The notes below the pieces were generated by a model. It made no database searches. It saw nothing but the letters and a program-made list of their open reading frames with translations, and was not told where the DNA came from. Below, in pieces: positions 26,091 to 34,405 of a stretch of DNA of 64,000 nucleotides. Made by a program: the position numbers and the translations under genes. Within the stretch, counting starts at the first letter, position 1; each line of letters starts with the position of its first letter. Source of the stretch: a virus; IMG/VR virus record IMGVR_UViG_3300042465_003746, positions 1 to 64,000 of that record. One strand, given 5' to 3'.

Positions 26091-26373
26091 TTTGTAAAAT
26101 TTTAGTTACTGTTTCTATTTCTTCTAGAATATCTTGTGAATTTTGTCTAGTTAACCAAGTAATATTAGATCTTAAAACTATAATAGCATACTGAGGATCA
26201 TAATTTTCAACAGTTCTTCCATTTAATAAATCTAAAGATTTTTCAAGAGAATCTAGTTTAGGCTGTAACATATTACATAATTGATAAATGTTCTTTCCCA
26301 GTTTAAGTAAATGAGTTAAATTAGCAAAATCTTTTTTAAAAACAGAAATACTAAATTCTAATGAATTTTCCAT
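26053..26373 (-). CDS. Hypothetical helical protein
   Basis: This 106-residue protein is rich in heptad-like leucine and isoleucine spacing, consistent with a helical bundle. It overlaps the start of the DnaB-like helicase gene by 38 bases. Co-translation suggests a helicase-associated role; no family recognised. Confidence 0.6.
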   Translation of the reverse strand: MENSLEFSISVFKKDFANLTHLLKLGKNIYQLCNMLQPKLDSLEKSLDLLNGRTVENYDPQYAIIVLRSNITWLTRQNSQDILEEIETVTKILQNGKNTVLGQTKE

Positions 26374-26383
26374 AAATATTTAA

Positions 26384-26950
26384 TTAAATTGTGTCATTAT
26401 TCCATTCTTTTTCTTCTGTACCTCCTTCTTGGATAAATACACTCCATTGCTCCCACATACTATTATTCATTACTGTTTCCATATTGGGTAAAAAGGATAG
26501 TTTATTAGCTCTCTTTTGCTGCGCTATAAAGGCTTCAATAGATGCTACAGCTAATTCGTGTTGTTCCGTAGTTTTAACTCTTGCTAAGTACTTCTTTTCA
26601 TGCTTTTCTGCTATTTGTGTAGTAGGACCTGCTGCTCTAAGAACTCTAGGGCCAACCTTTACAGGATAACAATTATAGAATTCCCAGAAATTAATAACAT
26701 CACTACGTATTTCAAATAGTTTTTCTACTGCTTTATTACTCACAATAGTTTCAGTGAATTTTACAGTATGATGACTTAATATATACCCAGTAGTTACTAT
26801 TAGTTTATTTCTAAGATTTATAGAATTAGTCTTACCAAATATTTCTGCAATATTATCAAACTTCTTATAATATAAAAGCTGTAACATCACTAGAGCATCA
26901 GGAGATAACCCAGACTTTTTAAGTAAAGCTAAGTTTAGTTTTATATCCAT
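26384..26950 (-). CDS. Hypothetical protein, possible helicase-loader-like
   Basis: In this 188-residue protein the N-terminal part (SGLSPDALVMLQLLYYKKF) looks like a winged-helix or loader-type N-domain. The C-terminal part ends with KLSFLPNMETVMNNSMWEQW, a pattern like the all-helical C-terminus of phage replication initiators. It lies between two helicase genes and overlaps the SF2 helicase gene by 10 bases. The loader idea is inference. Confidence 0.62.
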   Translation of the reverse strand: MDIKLNLALLKKSGLSPDALVMLQLLYYKKFDNIAEIFGKTNSINLRNKLIVTTGYILSHHTVKFTETIVSNKAVEKLFEIRSDVINFWEFYNCYPVKVGPRVLRAAGPTTQIAEKHEKKYLARVKTTEQHELAVASIEAFIAQQKRANKLSFLPNMETVMNNSMWEQWSVFIQEGGTEEKEWNNDTI

Positions 26951-28029
26951 TTAATTTTAGTTTTTTCAAATCCCTGTAAAGCAGATGCCATCCAAATCTC
27001 GTCTTGTGTGCCTTTAAGATATACTATGTAAATCTTAGCCTTAGACTTTCCTTGGAGATTCATTGCTCTCATGGTTTGCTGAATACATAGACTTTCTACG
27101 CTTTTCAACTGATTAAATACTGCTACTTTTAAATTAGGAATAGTAATGCCCATAGATATCATAGAAATTACAGATAATTTATTAATAGTTCCATTCTTGA
27201 AGTCCTCCAAAGAAGATTTATTAGCATTGCTATGATAACAACCTTCACCAATTTGATTAGCGATTTCTTGTCTACCTGTAAATACTAAACATCTACCCAT
27301 CTTTGGGTCATCAACTATTGCTTTAGTTGCTGCTACTTTACTTCTAGAATTATAAATAATACCTGTTCTCTTAGACATTAAAAATCGTAAGTTTTTATAC
27401 TTACCCTGAACTACATCTCTTTTATATCTACTATCCCAATAAGAATAAGCTTCTAACTCTGTTTGGTTAAATGGAGCAGCTTCTGTGCCTGCTAGAACAT
27501 ATTTGTCTGTATCATCCAAAGGAACCCCTACACATATTATCTCATAGTCAGCAATAATTTTATCTTTAATAGCTTGTGCAAAAGTATAAGTATAAAAAGG
27601 CACTAAGCTTAGTATATTACCTAGATTAAATTCATCTTGCTGTGTTAAAGTTCCCGTTAGTCCTAGAATTCTAGAACCTTTTATTTGACGTTTACGTAAT
27701 TCTGCTAATACTTTTAGATTATAACTATGACATTCATCTGCTATAATTAGATTATAAGTGTCTTTGTTCTTCTTTAAACTATTACTCCATACATATTCTA
27801 CTTCAATATTGTCTACTAAATTCCAAGTAACTATTTCTCTTTTCCAATCTTCTAGAATAGACAATTGGGGTGCCATTATTAGCACCTTAATTGTCTTATC
27901 TACAGTATTCAATGCGTCAATTGTTATCTTGCATTTACCGACACGAGGACTTACAAAAAGAATTCCATTAAACCGATTTAGTACTACAGCATCACTTGCT
28001 TCTTTTTGTATTTTCTCTCGTTTCTTCAT
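26941..28029 (-). CDS. SF2 DNA/RNA helicase
   Basis: In this 362-residue protein motif I reads SPRVGKCK, unusual because the GKT/S threonine is a cysteine. Motif II is ADECH, motif III TGTLT, and late motifs include VFTGRQEIANQIG and QQTMRAMNLQGKSK (motif VI-like). crAss-like phages carry an SF2 helicase near their polymerase. It overlaps the DnaA-IV-like gene by 4 bases. Substrate not defined. Confidence 0.78.
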   Translation of the reverse strand: MKKREKIQKEASDAVVLNRFNGILFVSPRVGKCKITIDALNTVDKTIKVLIMAPQLSILEDWKREIVTWNLVDNIEVEYVWSNSLKKNKDTYNLIIADECHSYNLKVLAELRKRQIKGSRILGLTGTLTQQDEFNLGNILSLVPFYTYTFAQAIKDKIIADYEIICVGVPLDDTDKYVLAGTEAAPFNQTELEAYSYWDSRYKRDVVQGKYKNLRFLMSKRTGIIYNSRSKVAATKAIVDDPKMGRCLVFTGRQEIANQIGEGCYHSNANKSSLEDFKNGTINKLSVISMISMGITIPNLKVAVFNQLKSVESLCIQQTMRAMNLQGKSKAKIYIVYLKGTQDEIWMASALQGFEKTKIKWI

Positions 28030-28442
28030 AGTGTTATTAATTTATAATCTGTTTTTTGCTTCCAACCTTGTAGATGTATATCAGAAGGAACCCATTTTAA
28101 TAAAGGCATCGGATGTCTATTATTCTCTAGCCATTCTTCATAGTTTTCCTTAATAACTTTTACTACTTCTGAGTCACTAGTAATTTTAAACAGGTGCAAT
28201 ATTGCACCATGAGATCTAGATATTACTCTACCAATCTCTGCATAAGATAATCCTTTATCAAATAATGCATGAGCAGTTACTTTTCTCATTTCTACTAAAT
28301 AACTATTTTGATATCTAGCATTTAATGCAAAATAATTCCTTAAAGGCGTTAAACTTTCTAGTAATTGAATCTCTTTTTTTAATCTTTCAATTCTATCTTC
28401 AAAAGATTCTTCTTTAAACATTTTCTTACTTCCTACTTTCAT
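28026..28442 (-). CDS. DnaA domain IV-like DNA-binding protein
   Basis: Within this 138-residue protein the segment RKVTAHALFDKGLSYAEIGR and the following RSHGAILHLFK match the order of the DnaA domain IV signature (helix-turn-helix, then DHTTVLH). That suggests a phage protein that binds origin sequences. I start it at ATG 28442, which forms a TAATG overlap with the polymerase stop codon; another ATG lies at 28454. No ATPase domain is present. Confidence 0.68.
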   Translation of the reverse strand: MKVGSKKMFKEESFEDRIERLKKEIQLLESLTPLRNYFALNARYQNSYLVEMRKVTAHALFDKGLSYAEIGRVISRSHGAILHLFKITSDSEVVKVIKENYEEWLENNRHPMPLLKWVPSDIHLQGWKQKTDYKLITL

Positions 28443-30451
28443 TAGTGTTGCCATTTATGAGTTATCATTGGTTCAGCTTTAAGTTTTACTACTTTGCAAA
28501 ACACATCACCTGCTCTTTCCATACAATCTTGTAATACTTCCGCCATACCTTTAGCCATTTCTTCTGGACATTCTACTAACCACTCATCGTGAACTACATT
28601 AGGTAGTTTTACTTTGAATATTAGATCATTATCCGCTAGATACTTAAAGAAATATATACCAGCAAGTTTAGTTATATCAGCACTACTACCTTGAACAGGA
28701 TAATTTAGAGACATTCTTTCAATATCTCCACGCTTCATAAAATACTCTCGAACTTTTGGCTTAAAATGGGTCTTAAAGATACTAGAATCCATTGACTTTT
28801 CCAACTTATAACTGTCCCAAAATCCCTCAGTTTCATAAATTTCTTTATGAAGTTTTTGAAATTCTTCAAAGAAAGGAATAAAGCATTTTCTTCCACTAAT
28901 ATTATTAAATTGGATATATCCTAATTCTATTGCTCTTTTCTTTTCTACCTTAAAATAGTTAGCTAATCCAGGAAATGCTTTAAAATAAGCCTTATAGACT
29001 GCTTCACCCTCTTCCATAGATATATTTAGATTCTGAGCAATAGTTATACCTGTACCGCCATAATTTATAGCAAAACCTGCACCTTTAGCAATCTGTCTTT
29101 TACTTTTATGATTATTCTTTATCTCATCTAGACTTAAATCTCCTAACTCAGGAAATATCTTCGATGCGATAAACGAGTGCATATCCCCAAGACCTTTAGA
29201 ATAAAATTCAAGTAAATCTTTGTCCAAAGATTTATTGGCCAATACTATCTGTTCTTGCCCACTGTAATCGCTTACTATTAGCACGTTGCCCTTCTCCGCT
29301 TGGAAGCAACTTCTAGTTCTACTATCAGCAGGTATATTTTGCATATTAGGCATTTGAGGCATACCCTTTTTAGGAGCTCCTTTCTGACCGCTAGACAGCC
29401 TGCCTGTGTTCATAATTTGTGTATAGTTACTATGAATTCTTCCTGTTACAGAGCTTATATATTTAAACCAATTCTCACCATAAGTACTAACTACTTTTTG
29501 ATGCTCAGTATATTCTATATAAGTAGAAATAATAGTATGTTTCTTCTTTTGTGGGCCTAAGACTTTCTTGTCTACAGAATCTTTCATCATTCCCGTTAGT
29601 TTATCCTTAGTCAGCGTATCAACGCCTAAAGACTGCATAAAAGGAATAACTTGCTTAGAAGAAGCCCAATTAATTTTACAAGTAATACCCTCGTCAAATA
29701 AAGACAATTGATTATTTACAAACTTTGGATAAGTATCTGCATTATCTAATATAAATTGATCTAATTGTTTTTTAACAACATCTAAATCTTTTAAATCTTC
29801 TGTGCACTTACTTTGCCAATCTTGACTATTCATAAACATACCACAATACTCTATATATGCTAACACACATACAAATTGATTATCTAAAGAAGCAGTTTTG
29901 TGTAATTGCTTTTCTTGAAGAGCAACTTCTTGTTTCCTTTTAACCTGATGAAGATATTTAACATCATCAGCAGCATATTTAATAACTCTTGTAGTCAATC
30001 CCTCTCTATGGATATTTCCTCTAATAGTTTTATCTAACTCTATTTTACAATATCTGTAAACTACAGCGTCTAACGATCTTCTAATAGTATCAATACCAGT
30101 AGTGAGAATTCTTTCTACTAAAAAAGTATCAAATATTTTCATAGGTACAATTTGATAATAATATAGGAACCTAAGATCAAATTTAGCATTGTGCATTATT
30201 AACACTTTGCTCTCTAATAATTCTTTATACAACTTAGGATTTACAGTAAGACAATCTATTACATATTGTTTACTTTCATCACCTAATTGCATACTTAGTA
30301 AATCCTTTGTGAAAGGATCCATTCCTCTAGTTTCTGTATCAAATCCTATAACATCTAAATCCTTTAAGTATTCTATTGACTCCTCTACAGTAGCCATAGA
30401 ATAGCCAGAAGGAATAAATAATTCCTTCTGACCAGTAACTAAATAAATCAT
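28442..30451 (-). CDS. DNA polymerase, family A, with 3'-5' exonuclease domain
   Basis: In this 669-residue protein residues about 25-190 form a DEDD exonuclease (VIGFDTETRGMDPF, MHNAKFDLRFL, KYAADDVKYL). The polymerase domain has motif A DYSGQEQIVLANKS, motif B RQIAKGAGFAINYGGTG and motif C VVHDEWLVE. There is no 5'-nuclease domain. This is the replicative polymerase; some crAss-like lineages use family A and others family B. Its ATG overlaps the stop of a 46-residue frame upstream (ATGA). Confidence 0.92.
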   Translation of the reverse strand: MIYLVTGQKELFIPSGYSMATVEESIEYLKDLDVIGFDTETRGMDPFTKDLLSMQLGDESKQYVIDCLTVNPKLYKELLESKVLIMHNAKFDLRFLYYYQIVPMKIFDTFLVERILTTGIDTIRRSLDAVVYRYCKIELDKTIRGNIHREGLTTRVIKYAADDVKYLHQVKRKQEVALQEKQLHKTASLDNQFVCVLAYIEYCGMFMNSQDWQSKCTEDLKDLDVVKKQLDQFILDNADTYPKFVNNQLSLFDEGITCKINWASSKQVIPFMQSLGVDTLTKDKLTGMMKDSVDKKVLGPQKKKHTIISTYIEYTEHQKVVSTYGENWFKYISSVTGRIHSNYTQIMNTGRLSSGQKGAPKKGMPQMPNMQNIPADSRTRSCFQAEKGNVLIVSDYSGQEQIVLANKSLDKDLLEFYSKGLGDMHSFIASKIFPELGDLSLDEIKNNHKSKRQIAKGAGFAINYGGTGITIAQNLNISMEEGEAVYKAYFKAFPGLANYFKVEKKRAIELGYIQFNNISGRKCFIPFFEEFQKLHKEIYETEGFWDSYKLEKSMDSSIFKTHFKPKVREYFMKRGDIERMSLNYPVQGSSADITKLAGIYFFKYLADNDLIFKVKLPNVVHDEWLVECPEEMAKGMAEVLQDCMERAGDVFCKVVKLKAEPMITHKWQH

Positions 30452-30588
30452 TCTCCCTCTTCGTTATTTTTTGTAATAATTATACGATTAACTCTAGTAG
30501 CTAAAAAAGATTTAAACCATGCTCTACTATAAGGCACGGTAGCTAAAGCAAGTCTGCCTAATACTAATTTTCTAGGAAATCTGCGCAT
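30448..30588 (-). CDS. Very small basic protein before the polymerase gene
   Basis: A 46-residue frame starts at ATG 30588 and ends in an ATGA overlap with the polymerase start. It is arginine- and lysine-rich at the N-terminus (MRRFPRKLVLGRLAL) and acidic at the end. It overlaps the upstream gene by 17 bases. Tight coupling on both sides supports translation; function unknown. Confidence 0.5.
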   Translation of the reverse strand: MRRFPRKLVLGRLALATVPYSRAWFKSFLATRVNRIIITKNNEEGE

Positions 30589-30790
30589 AACTCTCTTGTC
30601 TTATTAATACTCTTAAACAAGCTTTTGCTGACTTTTCATTATCATACACACATACATTGCCTTTCTTTGATTCAGCAATACTCTTAGTAGTTTTATCTCC
30701 CCAAAATTTCCAGAAAGGCTTAACAATTGGTTCTACTACCATCACGATAAATTTACCGTCTAATTCTTCAATTAAAAATTCTCTTTTCAT
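30572..30790 (-). CDS. Hypothetical small protein
   Basis: This 72-residue protein has a beta-rich N-terminus and a helical C-terminus ending with IRQESYAQIS. It lies upstream of the tiny basic protein and polymerase genes in the same direction. No family recognised. Confidence 0.58.
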   Translation of the reverse strand: MKREFLIEELDGKFIVMVVEPIVKPFWKFWGDKTTKSIAESKKGNVCVYDNEKSAKACLRVLIRQESYAQIS

Positions 30791-30810
30791 CTTCTTTTTT
30801 TATTTGTTTA

Positions 30811-31026
30811 TTACTTGTTTAAATTCTTAAGATCGTGTTCTTTCATAGAACATACAAACTCTACCTCTGTAGTAGCTGGCAATAGAAAGTTCTCATTATT
30901 ATCAGTCTCGCATACTGCGTCTAGTGACTCTATATAATAAAAGTTAAATTCTTCTTTAAGCTTACCGTTTACTTCAAATCCTTCTATTCTTACTCTAGAA
31001 TATCTAGGTATTTCAAATAGTGTCAT
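30811..31026 (-). CDS. Hypothetical small acidic protein
   Basis: This 71-residue protein is glutamate- and asparagine-rich and overlaps the upstream gene by 4 bases. No recognised domain. Confidence 0.58.
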   Translation of the reverse strand: MTLFEIPRYSRVRIEGFEVNGKLKEEFNFYYIESLDAVCETDNNENFLLPATTEVEFVCSMKEHDLKNLNK

Positions 31027-31217
31027 AACTCTTTTCTACTTTTAGGTTTAATTACTAAGTGTTTGTCTACTTGTTTATCAAGTATTTGTGTTACTCTATC
31101 AACATAAGTTACTTCTACTTCTCCTTTTGCTAACATAGATAAAGCTATTTCCTCAAATTCATTTTCAGGAATATGTACAAACTTTATTGTACCGTTCATT
31201 ATTATTTCTGTCTTCAT
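31023..31217 (-). CDS. Hypothetical small protein
   Basis: This 64-residue protein has an N-terminal beta strand, one helix and a basic C-terminus. It overlaps the next gene by 4 bases. No recognised domain. Confidence 0.57.
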   Translation of the reverse strand: MKTEIIMNGTIKFVHIPENEFEEIALSMLAKGEVEVTYVDRVTQILDKQVDKHLVIKPKSRKEL

Positions 31218-31219
31218 AA

Positions 31220-31375
31220 TTATTTTCTTTTACTTGTAATACTTATAAATAGTATTCCTGTTAATAAAAATCCAATTCCACCAAATATTTTTGATGAGTT
31301 ATTAGCTCCATTCATAGCTAAATATATTGACAATGCTGCTAAAATTGTAAATGCTATTATAAATAAATATTTCAT
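31220..31375 (-). CDS. Small two-helix membrane protein
   Basis: A 51-residue frame starts at ATG 31375, 3 bases after the upstream stop codon, and ends 2 bases before the next start. It has two hydrophobic segments (about residues 3-20 and 30-46) joined by a short Asn/Ser/Lys loop, and a basic C-terminus. The packing between neighbours supports it. Function unknown. Confidence 0.6.
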   Translation of the reverse strand: MKYLFIIAFTILAALSIYLAMNGANNSSKIFGGIGFLLTGILFISITSKRK

Positions 31376-31378
31376 ATC

Positions 31379-31879
31379 TTACTTTTTAAGTATTAAACAT
31401 CCTGATGAGTCAAGTTTTGGTTCAGGCACTGCGTATATGTTAGACATATCAATCACAACATCTATTTCTTTTGGTTGTTGAAGGGATTGGATAAGTTGTT
31501 GAAAAAATGTTGCACCACTCTTACCATCTTCATAACCTACATAATATGCTTTCCTTATATCTTCCAAAGTAAACACCTTGTCTTTATTCAACTCCATTGC
31601 TTTGTTGAAGCCTGCCTCAAAATCTCTAACAGATTCTTTTTCCCATTCTTGCATCACCATACCTCCGTATGTATTTCGTACAATTTCTTTTGAATGCTCT
31701 ATACCTAATGAGTGAACATCAACTACTCCAAATAGTTCATCACAGTTTTGTTTGGATAGTTTATAACATCCTTTTGTTTTACCAAAATACCATTCATCTG
31801 TGGTGGCAAATGTGGTTCCATCATTATTTGCAATAAAATAAAAATCAGGTTCTGAATGTTTAATTAGTTTTGCTTTCAT
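31379..31879 (-). CDS. Conserved-type Bacteroidota phage accessory protein
   Basis: This 166-residue protein begins MKAKLIKHSEPDFYFIANNDG and contains WYFGKTKGCYKLSKQNC, a layout common in accessory proteins of Bacteroidota phages and prophages. The first 20 bases of the gene are shared with the small membrane protein gene upstream (start at 32039), so its 5' end may come from a local duplication. Function unknown. Confidence 0.65.
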   Translation of the reverse strand: MKAKLIKHSEPDFYFIANNDGTTFATTDEWYFGKTKGCYKLSKQNCDELFGVVDVHSLGIEHSKEIVRNTYGGMVMQEWEKESVRDFEAGFNKAMELNKDKVFTLEDIRKAYYVGYEDGKSGATFFQQLIQSLQQPKEIDVVIDMSNIYAVPEPKLDSSGCLILKK

Positions 31880-32039
31880 TTTCTAAAAGTTTATTTAGTT
31901 CTTTATAAATACCTGCTGCTGTTATAATTGCAACAATAGTATTTGATACCCATACAGGAAAAGGATTATGATACAACCATATACCAAATACTATTGAAAT
32001 TGCTAAGTATATTAATTTCTTAATTAGTTTTGCTTTCAT
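31860..32039 (-). CDS. Small membrane protein
   Basis: Started at ATG 32039 (MKAKLIKKLIYLAIS) the product has 59 residues and one or two hydrophobic segments, and the gene does not overlap the upstream one. A longer frame begins at 32120 but would run through the end of the neighbour. It overlaps the next gene by 20 bases, the stretch that repeats its own first codons. Confidence 0.57.
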   Translation of the reverse strand: MKAKLIKKLIYLAISIVFGIWLYHNPFPVWVSNTIVAIITAAGIYKELNKLLENESKTN

Positions 32040-32040
32040 C

Positions 32041-32232
32041 TTATTCTGATTTAAAGGTTTCATTATAGTATTGTTCTGCTCTACCCATATTAGGGTCAAA
32101 GTTTGTTCCCATAGAATCATAGACTGCTTTCATTATCTGTTGCTTCTCCATTTCTTTGGCTTTTTCAAAATACCAACCATTATCTACTAAATCAATATCT
32201 AATTGTTTTTCTAACCATTCTACTGCTGTCAT
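32041..32232 (-). CDS. Small EQYYNE-motif protein, copy A
   Basis: This 63-residue protein begins MTAVEWLEKQL, has a helix with KEMEKQQIM, and ends AEQYYNETFKSE. This is a small-protein family frequent in Flavobacteriia and their phages. A second copy lies at 32271-32462. Function unknown. Confidence 0.65.
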   Translation of the reverse strand: MTAVEWLEKQLDIDLVDNGWYFEKAKEMEKQQIMKAVYDSMGTNFDPNMGRAEQYYNETFKSE

Positions 32233-32270
32233 AATTTTAGTTTTTTTTAAATGTTATACTTTTCTGTTGT

Positions 32271-32462
32271 TCAATTATTATACTTTTCTGTTTTTTTTAA
32301 AAATTCATTATAATATTGTTCACTTGTCATCATTGATATATGACTTGTTTCATAAGCATCTATTATCTGTTGCTTAAATAACTCATTAGCTTCTGCTATA
32401 TCTGAGCTATGAAGTATTCCATTCTCTGCTAGTCTTTTTACTAGTAAATCTATTGGTGTCAT
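32271..32462 (-). CDS. Small EQYYNE-motif protein, copy B
   Basis: This 63-residue protein has the same layout as copy A: MTPIDLLVKRL, then ELFKQQIIDAY, then SEQYYNEFLKK. It overlaps the upstream gene by 4 bases. The two copies are clear paralogues. Confidence 0.65.
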   Translation of the reverse strand: MTPIDLLVKRLAENGILHSSDIAEANELFKQQIIDAYETSHISMMTSEQYYNEFLKKTEKYNN

Positions 32463-32845
32463 AGTTCTGATATTTTTAGTTCTTCATTAGTCAATGCAAA
32501 ATATAGATTCTGAAGTTGGTGGACGTGTTTTTCACCAAGTGATAAAAGTTGAATACTTCCTTTTTTTTCACCATCATAAAAGGATTCTAAACATAACATT
32601 TTAGAATTAATATTATATGTAAAACAGTCAGAATCAGCTAAATTATCATAATCAAAATACAATCTAAACCAATTATGATTACCTTTCTCAAACCCAAACT
32701 TTAAAAGCCATTCTTCTGTTAGTGGGATTGGTTCGCAATAAACGGCTACATAATCTATTTCATGACCATATTTAATCTGATTAAATGGATTATCGATAGA
32801 CATGTTTTTATACCAATTATTAATCCTTAATTCTGCTGCTGTCAT
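32459..32845 (-). CDS. Conserved-type Bacteroidota phage protein
   Basis: This 128-residue protein begins MTAAELRINNWY and ends with HVHQLQNLYFALTNEELKI, a C-terminal signature that recurs in small proteins of Bacteroidota genomes and prophages. Overlaps of 4 bases on both sides show an operon. Function unknown. Confidence 0.68.
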   Translation of the reverse strand: MTAAELRINNWYKNMSIDNPFNQIKYGHEIDYVAVYCEPIPLTEEWLLKFGFEKGNHNWFRLYFDYDNLADSDCFTYNINSKMLCLESFYDGEKKGSIQLLSLGEKHVHQLQNLYFALTNEELKISEL

Positions 32846-33102
32846 AATTTTCTTATTTTATGATTAAAAATATCATCTAAGTAATCACTTCTAAAGGACA
32901 TACCTCCTATTTCATGGTCAGCTGGAGACTCAATTACATGGTCCTGCTTTACTTTAAATTCTGGAAATACATCTTTAAATATAGCTACTGAGTCACGTAC
33001 CATAGACGGTGCGTATGTATGTCTTCCATGTGCATATCTTGCAGCCATCCATAAGATATTCTCAATAGCTGACTGAAGTTTTTTTTCATCTGATTTTTTC
33101 AT
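32842..33102 (-). CDS. Conserved-type Bacteroidota phage protein
   Basis: This 86-residue protein contains ILWMAARYAHGRHTYAPSMV, a motif known from accessory proteins of Bacteroidota phages. It is the first gene of the small-protein run 31023-33102; the 112 bases upstream hold repeated CGGTTT motifs. Function unknown. Confidence 0.66.
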   Translation of the reverse strand: MKKSDEKKLQSAIENILWMAARYAHGRHTYAPSMVRDSVAIFKDVFPEFKVKQDHVIESPADHEIGGMSFRSDYLDDIFNHKIRKL

Positions 33103-33214
33103 AATCTTTTTGTTTAATTATTACTGCTTAATCGGTTTTAATCCGTTTATGTGTGATTTTGTTTACATTAAGCGGTTTACTGTAACCTAGTATATCTATT
33201 TGTTAATGTCAACA
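33103..33214. promoter_or_regulatory. Intergenic region with CGGTTT repeats, possible promoter/operator
   Basis: This is the largest gap in the small-protein run. It holds the related elements CTTAATCGGTTTTAATCC and CATTAAGCGGTTTACTG, with CTTAAT and ATTAAG in inverted order. Because it precedes the 33102 start on the minus strand, it may carry a promoter or operator. No clear TAnnTTTG box is seen. Confidence 0.35.
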
Positions 33215-33502
33215 CTATAATACATCTTTTTTAAATTTAGGACTACATCCCATCATGATTGTAAACCTGAACGACTGCTTCAAAAAACTTCTATTAATCT
33301 TGTACATCTTAATAGTGTCTGCCACTATCTTCTCAAACACGTCCTCGTCTATCTCGTAGTCCAAAAACGGTATGACCTTCTGTCTTTGTTCATTAGTAGT
33401 AGCGTTTTCTAATAACTCATCAAAAGATGCAGGAGGAGTTGCATTTGCAAACAACTCCCTATAACAATGCATCATTGCTTTATCAATGTTTTTATTTGTC
33501 AT
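33215..33502 (-). CDS. Conserved-type Bacteroidota phage protein
   Basis: This 95-residue protein contains MMHCYRELFANATPPASFDE and ends with GCSPKFKKDVL, features shared by small proteins of Bacteroidota phages. It overlaps the Cys-cluster gene by 11 bases. Function unknown. Confidence 0.66.
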   Translation of the reverse strand: MTNKNIDKAMMHCYRELFANATPPASFDELLENATTNEQRQKVIPFLDYEIDEDVFEKIVADTIKMYKINRSFLKQSFRFTIMMGCSPKFKKDVL

Positions 33503-33701
33503 CTGTAATATCTTTTAATTTATTCCATATAGATTCTGCATTTTCTCCCCAATACATTTCACATGTAAATACACCGTCTTTTATCTCAAAAGGAGGCTCA
33601 AAGAAATAACTTTGTATAAATTCACTAGCTTTTGCTGTAAATCTATAGCACTTTTCTTTTACTGGGCAGTCCTTGCCCGAACAACATGTTATATCTGCCA
33701 T
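33492..33701 (-). CDS. Small Cys-cluster protein (paralogue of 14624-14797)
   Basis: This 69-residue protein has CCSGKDCPVKEKCYRFTAKAS, then YFFEPPF and a later cysteine. The arrangement CxxxxCPxxxxCxRFT...EPPF is shared with the protein at 14624-14797, so the phage has two members of this putative metal-binding family. Function unknown. Confidence 0.7.
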   Translation of the reverse strand: MADITCCSGKDCPVKEKCYRFTAKASEFIQSYFFEPPFEIKDGVFTCEMYWGENAESIWNKLKDITDDK

Positions 33702-33721
33702 ATTATTTTTTTATTTAAGTT

Positions 33722-33835
33722 TTATAAACATATAAAGGCAAACACTGTTATACCTATACAAGATGCTATACATCCTATAAACATTCCTATAAATAATCCA
33801 TTATAGAAAGCATTCTTAAGTTTTACTTCTTCCAT
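33722..33835 (-). CDS. Very small single-pass membrane protein
   Basis: Started at ATG 33835 (MEEVKLKNAFYNG) the product has 37 residues, nearly all a glycine- and isoleucine-rich transmembrane helix. A longer frame to 33937 would cross the end of the upstream muramidase gene and its hairpin, so the short form is preferred. Function unknown. Confidence 0.45.
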   Translation of the reverse strand: MEEVKLKNAFYNGLFIGMFIGCIASCIGITVFAFICL

Positions 33836-33873
33836 ATTTTCATTATAAATTAATGATATTAATAATAAATATA

Positions 33874-33900
33874 GATTATCCTTAACCATTAAGGATAATC
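33874..33900. terminator. Perfect 12-bp hairpin at the end of the muramidase gene
   Basis: GATTATCCTTAA and its exact complement are separated by three bases (33886-33888). The hairpin includes the last codons and stop of the minus-strand gene. The minus side runs into a TATATTTATTATT tract and the plus side into TTTTT, so it can act in either direction. Confidence 0.7.
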
Positions 33901-34382
33901 TTTTTAAGTAATTCCACATATCTTTTATCTTCTGCATAATTCTTAGTTAAATAATTAAAATATTGTTCTTTAGTTTTTAATTTAGAAAGATAAGTAGATT
34001 GGTACAATGCATAATCTATTACAGATTGTTTCCAGGATTTATATCTAGCATGTCCTAAATACTCTCCTATTGCTGTTGTAGCTCTTCTTCTAGCTTTCTT
34101 CATTCCAAATAGATTATTACCTATTGTAAAAGATTTTGATTTAAAGTGTCCAGTTTCTAAAACTGCTTGAGCAAATACTATTTCATAGTGTTTAATATTT
34201 AACTCTTGTAAAAATGCTAATAATTTAGCTTCACTAAATCGTTCTTCAATAGTAGGTAAGATAATAGTATTAGTCTTAGTTTCTACTATTTTTACAGGGT
34301 CTCTACTTATCGTAGCTGCCATAATAACTGTTGCAAATGCAATACCTCCAAATGCTATTAACAATCTCCTAAAAGGTTCCAT
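33882..34382 (-). CDS. GH73-like N-acetylglucosaminidase (muralytic enzyme)
   Basis: In this 166-residue protein the N-terminus has a hydrophobic segment (LLIAFGGIAFATVIMAA) that may be a signal anchor. The domain that follows has FAQAVLETGHFKSKSF, with the likely catalytic glutamate, NNLFGMKKARRR, and a YKSWKQSVIDYALYQSTYL block, which together match glucosaminidases of the FlgJ/GH73 type. It is separate from the late lysis cassette, so it may be a second muralytic enzyme acting at the envelope. The non-coding RNA region lies directly upstream. Confidence 0.8.
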   Translation of the reverse strand: MEPFRRLLIAFGGIAFATVIMAATISRDPVKIVETKTNTIILPTIEERFSEAKLLAFLQELNIKHYEIVFAQAVLETGHFKSKSFTIGNNLFGMKKARRRATTAIGEYLGHARYKSWKQSVIDYALYQSTYLSKLKTKEQYFNYLTKNYAEDKRYVELLKKIILNG

Positions 34383-34405
34383 AATGTATAATTTTAGTTA
34401 ATAAA

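Noticed and set aside
31173-31879. Plus-strand frames opposite the small accessory genes
   Set aside because: They lie antisense to tightly packed minus-strand genes with family resemblance.
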